Part shown: in pieces, positions 28,144 through 35,949 of the stretch
Layout: each line of letters opens with the position of its first letter
Numbering within the stretch: position 1 is the stretch's first letter
Origin: CAVOEB01 sp965249645
GTDB lineage: Bacteria > Pseudomonadota > Alphaproteobacteria > UBA828 > JAPUJA01
Reading direction: 5' to 3'
NCBI GenBank assembly: GCA_965249645.1
Contig: CBDFML010000012.1
Location: 496,001 to 560,000, forward strand
Length of the DNA: 64,000 nt
The notes under the pieces: model-generated
The model's input: only the letters and a program-made list of their open reading frames with translations
What the model was told of the DNA's origin: nothing
The model's database searches: none
Program-made: the position numbers and the translations under genes

Positions 28144-28742
28144 GCCAGGCGCGCCCCTCGCGGCGCATCGCCGGCCTGCTCCTGGCCGCCGGCCTTTCGC
28201 GCCGAATGAAGGACGCGAACAAACTGCTCATTAAAATCGACGGCGAGGCCCTGGTGCGCCGGGCAGCGCGACCGCTCTGCGCTTCCGGTCTCGATCCCGT
28301 GATCGTCGTAACCGGCCATCAGGCCGAGGCTGTAGAGCGGGCCCTGGCGGAGTTGCCCGTGACGATGGTTCGAAACCCCGACCCCGCAGCTGGCATGGGC
28401 GCCAGCCTCGCCTGTGGTGCACGGGCGCTGCCCGCAGGTATCGACGCCGTTCTGGTCGCGCTGGGCGATATGCCCGATCTTGCGCTCCAGCATTTCTGCG
28501 CCCTGCTCGACGCGTTCGATCCTGAGGAGAGTGCCGCAATCCTTCGCCCACAGTTCGAGGGCCGGCCCGGCCATCCCGTCCTGTTCGGCGCCGCCTATAT
28601 CGACGAGCTGGCGGCCTTGAGCGGCGATGAGGGCGCACTAGCAGTGATCGCATCCCACCTCGGCGCGTTCCGCTGCATCGCTGTCGACGACCCAGCGGTG
28701 TGCCGAGACCTAGATCGAAGGGGGGATATTCGTGTCCCTTAG
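28140..28742 (+). CDS. mocA: MobA-like nucleotidyltransferase, probable MocA
   Basis: A 200-residue NTP-transferase. The N-terminal GLLLAAGLSRRMKDANKLL is the nucleotide-binding signature and ALGDMPDL near residue 107 carries the metal-binding Asp. The GTG start at 28140 overlaps the xdhC stop. Pairing with xdhC suggests cytidylylation of molybdopterin for the MCD cofactor of CODH-type enzymes. Confidence 0.85.
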
Positions 28743-29166
28743 AGCGAGCGGCAGGCGGACTAAATTGTGATACTCAACCGGGTCTATTTTGACCAATTGT
28801 GCAGCGCTACAACCATGTTGCTGACAGCCGCAAGCAACAGTGGTCGCGGGCCCCCGAAACCAAATGCCAATTGTAATATCAATTCCTTAGCCCCGCTTCG
28901 GTGGAGTTTTCTCATGTGCTCTTACAACCGAGAAGGTATCAAGCGATATCAATGGCTTATACTATTTTTTTTATGAGTTCGTGGAAAATCCATGCAACAT
29001 GTTTCTGGCTGGCCTTTCCCAATCGCAGCCTTCAGTTCCGGCGTGGGTACAGCCTGATCCACAGGTAGCTGAATTAAGCCACCCCTCAATCGTTGGACCG
29101 ATTTGGCAGTAATTCAAGCAATGCCGTTTATAGTGGAGCCCACAGTGAAATGACGAGACGGGGACG
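28743..29166. other. 424-base AT-rich region without a gene
   Basis: Clearly lower GC than mocA on its left. No coding or RNA feature is recognised. The right end holds the likely promoter of the BtuF-like gene. Confidence 0.5.
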
Positions 29167-29997
29167 GTGGCGACCGATCTGAGTTGGACCGACGATATCG
29201 GCGCGTCGCATGCGCGGTCGGGGCGGCCCGCGCGGATCGTTTCGCTGGTGCCCAGCATTACCGAGCTTTTGTTCGATCTCGGACTGGGCGAGCAGGTCGT
29301 GGGCCGGACGGCCTATTGCGTCCACCCGGCCGATGCGCTTGTAAACGTGCCCAGCGTCGGCGGGACCAAGAAAATCCGCATGGACCGGTTGCTTTCCCTC
29401 GAGCCAAGTCACGTCATCGTCAATGTGGATGAAAATCCAAAGGATCTGTCTGACGAGATCGCTGCACGCGGCATCGAAGTGATTGTCACCCATCCCGTCG
29501 AACCAGTGGACAACCGCCGGCTGTTTGAGCTGCTCGGCGGCCTTTTCGATCGCGAATCCGAGGCCGCCCGCCTATCGGTGCGGTTCGAGGACGTCTATGG
29601 GGCGACGCGTGCCGCATTGGCTGGGCAACGCCATCGCTCGGCGCTTTATCTGATCTGGAAAGATCCCTGGATGACCGTTTCGCGCGATACCTATATCGCG
29701 AACATGTTGGCGCTGGCCAACTGGAGCTGTGCGGGCCACCGGGACGAGCTGCGTTACCCGGAAACCCGCCTCGATCCCGATGCGCTGCAAGGAGTCGACC
29801 TGGTGCTTTTCAGCACCGAGCCTTACCGTTTCACGCAGGGTGACGTGGACGACTTTAACGCTGCGCGCGAAGTGAGTGCGCCGGAGGCCCGGGTGATCGA
29901 CGGCGAGATGATCTCCTGGTACGGCAGTCGGGCAATTGCGGGGCTCGACTATCTGCGCGCGTTCGCGTCCGACGCGGCGGGCGAAGGCTTAAAGTAA
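29167..29997 (+). CDS. BtuF-like cobalamin-binding fold protein, apparently cytoplasmic
   Basis: A 276-residue TroA/BtuF-superfamily protein. RIVSLVPSITELLFDLGLG near residue 23 is the standard BtuF opening, and SLEPSHVIVNVDENP follows the fold. No signal peptide precedes this domain. The GTG start is weakly supported. It lies next to a B12-dependent mutase operon, so intracellular cobalamin handling is plausible, but binding cannot be shown from sequence. Confidence 0.75.
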   Translation: MATDLSWTDDIGASHARSGRPARIVSLVPSITELLFDLGLGEQVVGRTAYCVHPADALVNVPSVGGTKKIRMDRLLSLEPSHVIVNVDENPKDLSDEIAARGIEVIVTHPVEPVDNRRLFELLGGLFDRESEAARLSVRFEDVYGATRAALAGQRHRSALYLIWKDPWMTVSRDTYIANMLALANWSCAGHRDELRYPETRLDPDALQGVDLVLFSTEPYRFTQGDVDDFNAAREVSAPEARVIDGEMISWYGSRAIAGLDYLRAFASDAAGEGLK

Positions 29998-30353
29998 CGA
30001 ATTGGTTCGCGCATTGGCGGCGGCTACGAAATTCCCTAAGGCATTCGCGTCAATGTTGTTAACCCGATGCTGCTGGAAGAGTCCTGGGACGTGTATTGAA
30101 AAATGACGCCCGGATTTCAACCGGTGCCGGGCCGCTTGGTCGGCAAGGCCTTTGAACGTGCCGTTGACGGCTTCCTCAACAGCGGCGTTATCTATGTAGA
30201 CGCTTGATAGCAACACGCGTTTTCGCCGGCCGATTGCGACAAAAGATAGTGCGGGCACCCTCGGGTAAGCGGTCGAATTCGGCGGCACGTCTGGCGCTCT
30301 CAGCCTCCGCCTCCTTCTACGCGGCGCCACCTTCCTCTCCCAGTCGCTTGCCG
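29998..30353. other. 356-base region without a supported gene
   Basis: Lies between the convergent BtuF-like gene and the mutase large-subunit gene. A minus-strand open frame (29989-30330) has no recognisable family. No clear terminator hairpin with a T-run was found. Confidence 0.45.
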
Positions 30354-32054
30354 TCAGATCACCGGATTTTCCCGATAGGTGCCCCAGAGATCGCGCAAGG
30401 CGTCGCAGATTTCGCCGAGCGTCGCCTTGGCCCTGACCGCCTCGATGGTGATTGGTAGCATGTTCGCGTCGGCATCGCGGGCCACGTTCGTCAACTCGGC
30501 GAGGAGGGCGGCGACCTTTTCGGAATCGCGCGAGGCCTTGACCGCACGCAGACGCTCGAGCTGGCGTGTCGCGGTCCCTTCGTCGTAGGGATGGGCTTCG
30601 AAATCGATATGCTCGTCGTCTTCGACATACTTGTTTATGCCGATCACGACGTGCTTGCCGTTCGCCTTCTGCAGCTCGTGCTCGTAGGCCGAATCGGCAC
30701 AGAGTCGCTGGAAATATCCATCTTCGAGCGCTTTGATGGTGCCGCCGCGCTCCTCGACCTCTGCGATCACCTTCCAGATCTCATTCTCGACCTCGTTGGT
30801 CAGCGATTCGACGAAGTAGGAGCCGCCGAGCGGGTCGACCACCGAGGTGATGTTGGTCTCGTCGGCGATCACCTGCTGGGTGCGCATGGCCAGCTTCATG
30901 GCTTCCTCGGTCGGGATCGTGAAGGCTTCGTCGAAGCCGTTGGTGTGCATGCTCTGGGCGCCGCCCAGCACGGCGGAAAGCGCCTGGAGAGTGGTACGCA
31001 TGAGGTTGACCCTGTATTGCGGCCGGGTCAGCGTCATCGCCGCAGTCTGGGCGTGGAAACGCAGACGCATGGACTCTGGCTTCTTCGCGCCGTAGCGCTC
31101 CTTCATCAGCCGGGCATAGACCAGCCGGAGTGCGCGAAATTTCGCGATCTCCTCGAAGAAATCCGCCTGGCTGACATAGAAGAAGGAGAGGCGCGGTGCA
31201 AACTCGTCGATGTCGACGCCCACTCGAGTGACTTCATCGACGTACGCCATGGTGATGGCCATGGTGAAGGCGGCCTCATGAACCGCGTTCGCGCCGACCT
31301 CGGAGATATGGTAGCCGGAGATGCTGATCGGGTTAAAGCGGGGCGTGTGCTTGGCGCTGTAGACGATGGTATCGCGCACCAGGCGCACCGACGGGCGGAT
31401 CGGAAAGATCCATTCCTTCTGGGCCATGTATTCCTTGAGGATGTCGGCCTGGATGGTGCCGGCGATCCGGGTCAGATCGTAGCCCCGCTTTTCGGCCACT
31501 GAGACGTACATGGAATAGATGATCCAGGCGGTCGGGTTGATAGTCAGCGACGCCGAGATCGCGGTCATGTCGATGCCGTCGAACAGGGCCTCCATGTCGT
31601 CGATGGTGTCGATGGCGACCCCTTCGCGGCCGATCTCGCCGAACGCCATGGAATGATCCGAGTCGTAGCCCATGAGGGTAGGCATATCGAAATCGGTCGA
31701 GATGCCGGTCTGGCCTTCCTTGATCAGATACTTGTAACGCCGGTTGGTATCCTCTGGATTTCCGAAACCCGCAACCTGGCGGATGGTCCAGGGACGCGCG
31801 CGGTACATGGTGGGGTAAGGCCCGCGGGTATAGGGATACCGGCCCGGCAAGCCGATGTCTTCGAGCGGCAAGTTCATGGTATCGAGCGCGGTGTAAACCC
31901 GCTTGAGCGGAATCCCCGACGCGGTGCGGTATTCCTCTTGGCCTTCCGGGATCTTCCTGTTAAAGGCCGCGACCTCGTCGGCCTCCCAATCGGCCAGCTG
32001 CTCTTCGAGTTGCTCCAGTTTCATTCCCTTGATGGGATCGTTATGATCCAACAT
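30354..32054 (-). CDS. hcmA: B12-dependent acyl-CoA mutase large subunit, 2-hydroxyisobutyryl-CoA mutase type
   Basis: A 566-residue substrate-binding TIM-barrel subunit without its own B12 domain, as in ICM and HCM. In methylmalonyl-CoA mutase a Tyr and an Arg bind the substrate. Here the Tyr position is Val94 (RPWTIRQVAGFG) and the Arg position is Gln212 (KEYMAQKEW). Asp121 (GISTDFDMPT) corresponds to the HCM-specific Asp117, and Val94 to its Ile90. GAGGAG precedes ATG 32054. It is the last gene of the operon. Confidence 0.82.
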   Translation of the reverse strand: MLDHNDPIKGMKLEQLEEQLADWEADEVAAFNRKIPEGQEEYRTASGIPLKRVYTALDTMNLPLEDIGLPGRYPYTRGPYPTMYRARPWTIRQVAGFGNPEDTNRRYKYLIKEGQTGISTDFDMPTLMGYDSDHSMAFGEIGREGVAIDTIDDMEALFDGIDMTAISASLTINPTAWIIYSMYVSVAEKRGYDLTRIAGTIQADILKEYMAQKEWIFPIRPSVRLVRDTIVYSAKHTPRFNPISISGYHISEVGANAVHEAAFTMAITMAYVDEVTRVGVDIDEFAPRLSFFYVSQADFFEEIAKFRALRLVYARLMKERYGAKKPESMRLRFHAQTAAMTLTRPQYRVNLMRTTLQALSAVLGGAQSMHTNGFDEAFTIPTEEAMKLAMRTQQVIADETNITSVVDPLGGSYFVESLTNEVENEIWKVIAEVEERGGTIKALEDGYFQRLCADSAYEHELQKANGKHVVIGINKYVEDDEHIDFEAHPYDEGTATRQLERLRAVKASRDSEKVAALLAELTNVARDADANMLPITIEAVRAKATLGEICDALRDLWGTYRENPVI

Positions 32055-32059
32055 GACGG

Positions 32060-33022
32060 TCACTCCTCGTTTAGCGCGGTCAGCAATTCGTGTGCTGCGC
32101 TGTAGGGGGCCAGTTTTCGGGCGACGACTCGGTCGAGCATGCCCGATAGAGCACCGTTGCGCCGTGCCTCGAAACGGCTCCGGACGATTTCTTCGGCGGT
32201 CTTGATGACCCGAAGCTCGGCAATGGCGCGAGCGCGCCGCTCGATCTGGCCGGTGTCTTTGAGAAACTCGCGATGGGCATCGATCGCGCCGAGCAAATCC
32301 TCGATGCCGTCTCCTCGGGGTGCACTGGTGGGAATTACGGGCGCGGTCCAGCCGTCGCGCTCGCGCGCCGAAGGCTCGAGCATGAGCATGCCTTTGAGCG
32401 AGCGAATGGTGTCGTCGGCGTCGGGCTTGTCGGCCTTGCTGACGACATGGATGTCGGCGATCTCGAGGATGCCGGCCTTGATTGCCTGGATATCGTCGCC
32501 CAGACCGGGCGCCGAGACGACCACCACCGAGTGGGCAGCCTGAACGATCTCGACCTCGTCCTGACCGACACCGACGGTTTCGATGATGACGAGATCGAAG
32601 CCTGCGGCGTCGAGCACGTCGACGGCATCGAAGCTGGCCTTGGACAGCCCGCCCAGCGAGCCGCGGGTCGCCATGCTGCGGATGAAAACGTTAGGGTTCA
32701 TGGCGACGTCACTCATCCGGATGCGGTCACCCAGGATCGAGCCGCCGGAGAACGGACTGGTCGGATCGATCGCGATGATGGCGACCTTGCGGCCCTGATC
32801 GCAGATCACCTTGACGAGCTCGGCGACCAGGGTCGACTTGCCGCTGCCCGGCACTCCCGTGATGCCTACGACGTGGGCGCCGCGGGATTTCTGAAACAGG
32901 GTCGAGAGCGCCTCGCGGCACTCCTCGCTTCCCGCCTCCGCGCGCGATATCAGCCGCGCGATATGCAACGGCCGACCCTCGATCACGCCGGGGATATAGT
33001 CGTTGGAGGGTTTTGCCGCCAC
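32060..33022 (-). CDS. meaB: MeaB/MeaH-type G-protein chaperone of the mutase
   Basis: A 320-residue P-loop GTPase of the MeaB/ArgK family. Walker A is GVPGSGKST near residue 55, then AIDPTSPFSGG and ETVGVGQDEVEI. It guards and reloads adenosylcobalamin in acyl-CoA mutases. GTG 33022 with an upstream GAGG is preferred to the ATG at 33073, which lies within the ligase gene. Four bases separate it from the ligase stop and five from the mutase start. Confidence 0.9.
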   Translation of the reverse strand: MAAKPSNDYIPGVIEGRPLHIARLISRAEAGSEECREALSTLFQKSRGAHVVGITGVPGSGKSTLVAELVKVICDQGRKVAIIAIDPTSPFSGGSILGDRIRMSDVAMNPNVFIRSMATRGSLGGLSKASFDAVDVLDAAGFDLVIIETVGVGQDEVEIVQAAHSVVVVSAPGLGDDIQAIKAGILEIADIHVVSKADKPDADDTIRSLKGMLMLEPSARERDGWTAPVIPTSAPRGDGIEDLLGAIDAHREFLKDTGQIERRARAIAELRVIKTAEEIVRSRFEARRNGALSGMLDRVVARKLAPYSAAHELLTALNEE

Positions 33023-33026
33023 GGCG

Positions 33027-34451
33027 TTATGCCTCGTTTCGTCCGTGCAGGGATTCGAACAGATTGCGATCATCGATCACCCGCCGCGCCTTGTGCTCGC
33101 TGCGCTCGAAGGTTCCCGGTTCGACCACATCGACGATCGCGCGCACTCCGATGCCCCGTTGCAGTGCCGTCGCGGCTGAGTTGCAAAATGGCTCGAGGCT
33201 GGATGGGCCGGCGGCGTGGAGCGTGCGGTTGGGCTCGACTCGCACGGCGAGCTCGTCCATGGCACCGTCACGGGTGATGATAACCCGGTGCTCGCCGCCG
33301 TAGCCGTCGAGCGCATTGAGGATCGCCTCGATGTCGCTGGGGTAAACGTTCTCGCCGCGGATCGTGAACATGTCGTCGATCCGGCCGTAGAGCCCCTTGG
33401 GAAGGACGGGGTAGCTCCGCCCGCAGGGCGAAGGACCCTCCGCCCACAGGGACTTGTCGCCGGAAGCGAGACGGATCATGGGCTGGGAGGTGCGTTCAAG
33501 GTGGGTGTAGACCGGCGTGCCTTCGCTGCCGTAGGGCACGCGGGCGAACGTGTTGGGGTCGCACACCTCGTGGTGGACGATGTCCTGCCACAGGGTCATG
33601 CCGAGGTCGCTTTCGTCGGTGCCGGCCGCGGAAAGCCATGGCGTCATCTCGGCCATGGTCCCGCTGTCGATTACCTTGATGCCGAAGATCTCTTCCAGTC
33701 GCCGGCGAATGGCGGGAATCGACGCGCCGGGCTCGCCCGAGCACATCATGATCTCGAGGCCGAATTCGCGGGGGTCGATCTTTTCGTCCTCGGCGACCTC
33801 GGCGAGATGGAAAGCGTAGGACGGCGTGTTGTACATGGCACGGGGCTTTGTCATCTTGAGCCAGCGCGCGGCGATGGCCGTCTGGCCCGCCGCGCCGGCA
33901 CCAAAGGGAAAGCATTTCGTGCGCATCCGTTCGGCGCCCAGCATGATTCCCCAGGAACCGATATAGAGGCTGAACAGCGCGGCGACGAAAACAGTATCGC
34001 CCGGCCGGATACCGAAGCTCCACATCACCCGCGCATGGGCGTTGGCAATGGCGTCCCAATCGTCGCGCCCGAGCGCGAAGATGGTAGGGCGACCGGTGGT
34101 GCCCGAGGTGCCATGGATGTGGTGGACCTCGGAGTCGGGGATACAGAGATAGTCGCCGAACGGCTTGGCGCGGAGCTGCGCCTCGCGCAGCTCGGCCTTG
34201 GTTACGACGGGCACGCGCTCGAAGTCTTCCAGAGACTTGATATGGTCGGGGTGGATGCCGGCTTGGTCCCATTTGTTGCGGTAGAAGGGCGCATGCTCGT
34301 AAGCGTAGCGCATGACCTCGCCGATCCGCTCGATCACCGCCTTTTCCCGATCCGCGGGATGCATCGTCTCGCGCACGGGAAACCAGTGCTTCGCGTCCCG
34401 TTCCGGCAAGTAGTCGGGGTCGTAGCGGGTGGGGAATTTCCAGTCTTCCAT
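33027..34451 (-). CDS. hcl: PaaK-like acyl-CoA ligase, probable 2-hydroxyisobutyryl-CoA ligase
   Basis: A 474-residue AMP-forming ligase of the phenylacetate-CoA ligase branch. The ATP-binding loop HGTSGTTGRPT is near residue 125, AEMTPW supplies the adenylate motif, and GRIDDMFTIRGENVYPSDIE is the hinge. ATG 34451 follows GGGAAAG. It lies between the two mutase subunit genes, the arrangement known for 2-hydroxyisobutyrate degradation, so it should form the mutase substrate. The exact acid is inferred. Confidence 0.82.
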   Translation of the reverse strand: MEDWKFPTRYDPDYLPERDAKHWFPVRETMHPADREKAVIERIGEVMRYAYEHAPFYRNKWDQAGIHPDHIKSLEDFERVPVVTKAELREAQLRAKPFGDYLCIPDSEVHHIHGTSGTTGRPTIFALGRDDWDAIANAHARVMWSFGIRPGDTVFVAALFSLYIGSWGIMLGAERMRTKCFPFGAGAAGQTAIAARWLKMTKPRAMYNTPSYAFHLAEVAEDEKIDPREFGLEIMMCSGEPGASIPAIRRRLEEIFGIKVIDSGTMAEMTPWLSAAGTDESDLGMTLWQDIVHHEVCDPNTFARVPYGSEGTPVYTHLERTSQPMIRLASGDKSLWAEGPSPCGRSYPVLPKGLYGRIDDMFTIRGENVYPSDIEAILNALDGYGGEHRVIITRDGAMDELAVRVEPNRTLHAAGPSSLEPFCNSAATALQRGIGVRAIVDVVEPGTFERSEHKARRVIDDRNLFESLHGRNEA

Positions 34452-34482
34452 CAGTCTTTCCCGGTTCCAGGGATCGGGCGGC

Positions 34483-34899
34483 TCACCGCGGGCCCCGTTC
34501 CGCCACGAGCCGGCGCAAATTGCTGACGATTTCGTCTGGCGTCGAGTCCTGGCGCAGGATCGCGGCGACACCCATTTCCTCGAGCTTCGCCACGTCGGCG
34601 TCGGGCATCAATCCGCCGCCAACCAAGATGATGTCGTCGGCCTCGTTCTCCTTGAGCAGTTCGAGCACGCGCCCGAACAAGGGCATATGCGCGCCCGAGA
34701 GAAGGCTGATGCCGAGGATGTCAACGTCCTCCTGGACCGCCGCCTCGACAACCTCCTCGGGCGAACGGTGCAGCCCGGCGTAGATGACGTCCATGCCGGC
34801 GTCGCGAAGCATCCGTGCGACCACCTTGACCCCCCGGTCGTGCCCGTCGAGACCGACTTTCGAGAGCAGGACCCGAATGATCTGTTGGTTTTCGCCCAT
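34483..34899 (-). CDS. hcmB: Mutase small subunit, cobalamin-binding
   Basis: A 138-residue B12-binding domain. The base-off/His-on motif is KVGLDGHDRGVKVVA near residue 15, followed by SLLSGAHM and GGGLMPDAD, which wrap the nucleotide tail. GGAGA before ATG 34899 fixes the start. It pairs with the large subunit at the operon's other end. Confidence 0.92.
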   Translation of the reverse strand: MGENQQIIRVLLSKVGLDGHDRGVKVVARMLRDAGMDVIYAGLHRSPEEVVEAAVQEDVDILGISLLSGAHMPLFGRVLELLKENEADDIILVGGGLMPDADVAKLEEMGVAAILRQDSTPDEIVSNLRRLVAERGPR

Positions 34900-34933
34900 C
34901 GACTCGTTCTCCGAAGTTAGCAATACTGGTCGG

Positions 34934-35650
34934 TTACGTTCCGGCGGCCAAGGCGAACGGTCGGCGCCGACCGGCTTCGGTTCGATCGAAAGTCTCGATC
35001 CGGGTCAGCTCGTCCCGTAGCAACACCATCGCGGTCTCGACGTGAGCGCCAGCCAGGCGCTCGGCGCGGTCAGGATCGCGATCGAGGATCGCTTGCAGGA
35101 TCGCGGCGTGTTCGTCCCAGGTTTCGTCGGCCCAGTCCGAGTGTCGAAGATAGGCGCTCATGGCGTAGCGCAGTCGGTACCAGAGCAGCTCCATAGTGTC
35201 GTCAATGATGGAATTGCCCGAAAGCTCATAGATAAACCCGTGGAATTCGACGTCGGCGGCAATCAACCGGGCGATCGATCCTGACGCCAGTGCCTTGCGG
35301 CCGTTCGCGATGACCGCCTTTCCACGCCTGACGGTGTCGGATTTCGCCGTTTTAGCGGCTTCGCGGGCGGCCAGCTTGTCGAGCGCGCCGCGCACCGCAT
35401 AGACCGAGCGCACGACATCTGCGTCGAGCGGTGCGACCATCAGGCCGCGTCGGCCGATCTCGCAGACAAACCCCTGGCTCTTGAGCAGGGCGAGCGCCTG
35501 AATGACCGGTTGGCGCGAGACGTGGAGACGCTCGGCCAGCCACTCCTGAGTGAGGCGCGTGCCCTGCGGCAAACCGCCGGAGCAGATGGTCTCGAGCAGG
35601 TTGCTGTAAACCTGCTCGACGAGGCCCGGAGGCGGTGACGCGTCGCGCAT
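34934..35650 (-). CDS. GntR-family transcriptional regulator, FCD type
   Basis: A 238-residue regulator with an N-terminal winged helix (TRLTQEWLAERLHVSRQPVI) and a C-terminal all-helical FCD ligand domain carrying Asp and His metal ligands (ADVEFHGFIYELSGN; AHVETAM). ATG 35650 follows GGAG. It is the first gene of the mutase operon, 34 bases before hcmB, so it probably controls that operon, perhaps in response to a hydroxy acid or CoA ester. Confidence 0.87.
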   Translation of the reverse strand: MRDASPPPGLVEQVYSNLLETICSGGLPQGTRLTQEWLAERLHVSRQPVIQALALLKSQGFVCEIGRRGLMVAPLDADVVRSVYAVRGALDKLAAREAAKTAKSDTVRRGKAVIANGRKALASGSIARLIAADVEFHGFIYELSGNSIIDDTMELLWYRLRYAMSAYLRHSDWADETWDEHAAILQAILDRDPDRAERLAGAHVETAMVLLRDELTRIETFDRTEAGRRRPFALAAGT

Positions 35651-35694
35651 GCGATGTCGCTCCACATTATTACCCGTCGTTTTGACGGAAATAT

Positions 35695-35716
35695 CCGTAT
35701 ACGGTTAATGTATACA
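35695..35716. promoter_or_regulatory. Paired GTATAC palindromes, likely GntR operator
   Basis: CCGTATACGG (35695-35704) is a perfect 10-base palindrome, followed five bases later by TGTATACA (35709-35716). They lie 45-66 bases upstream of the GntR start and ahead of the divergent hydrolase fragment. TGTATACA-like palindromes are usual for FCD-type GntR regulators. Autoregulation is inferred. Confidence 0.6.
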
Positions 35717-35789
35717 AACACCGTTGGCACGCAAGACTTGGTTTGCTTGAGATCGTGAACGTTCGGGAAGGTGTCGCTTGGCGATCCGG

Positions 35790-35949
35790 ATGACCGGCGA
35801 ATTCGATCACGACACCGCCGACCTCGGTGCGGTCCGCCTGCACTATGTCTATGAGGGGGCAGGCGAGCCGGTGATCCTCATGCATGGCTGGCCGGGATTC
35901 TGGTGGGAGTGGCGCAAGAATATCGGATTCTTGGCCGCCGATTTCGACG
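35790..35949 (+). pseudogene. 5' fragment of an alpha/beta hydrolase (epoxide hydrolase-like)
   Basis: Codons from ATG 35790 read MTGEFDHDTADLG, then VILMHGWPGFWWEWR, the oxyanion-hole HGxP region of epoxide hydrolase-like enzymes. Similarity stops after LAADFDV, before the nucleophile elbow, exactly at the recQ stop codon on the opposite strand. The rest of the open frame is the recQ antisense. It is a truncated, surely inactive gene. Confidence 0.8.

Noticed and set aside
29989..30330. 113-codon minus-strand frame after the BtuF-like gene
   Set aside because: Arg-rich, low-complexity start, overlaps the BtuF-like gene end, and no family is recognised.
33216..34526. 436-codon open frame antisense to the CoA ligase
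   Set aside because: A GC-rich codon-bias shadow of a well-supported gene; no recognisable domain.
30354..34899. Naming the mutase methylmalonyl-CoA mutase
   Set aside because: The Tyr and Arg that bind the methylmalonyl carboxylate are Val and Gln, the HCM Asp is present, and the subunits are split with a PaaK-like ligase between them.
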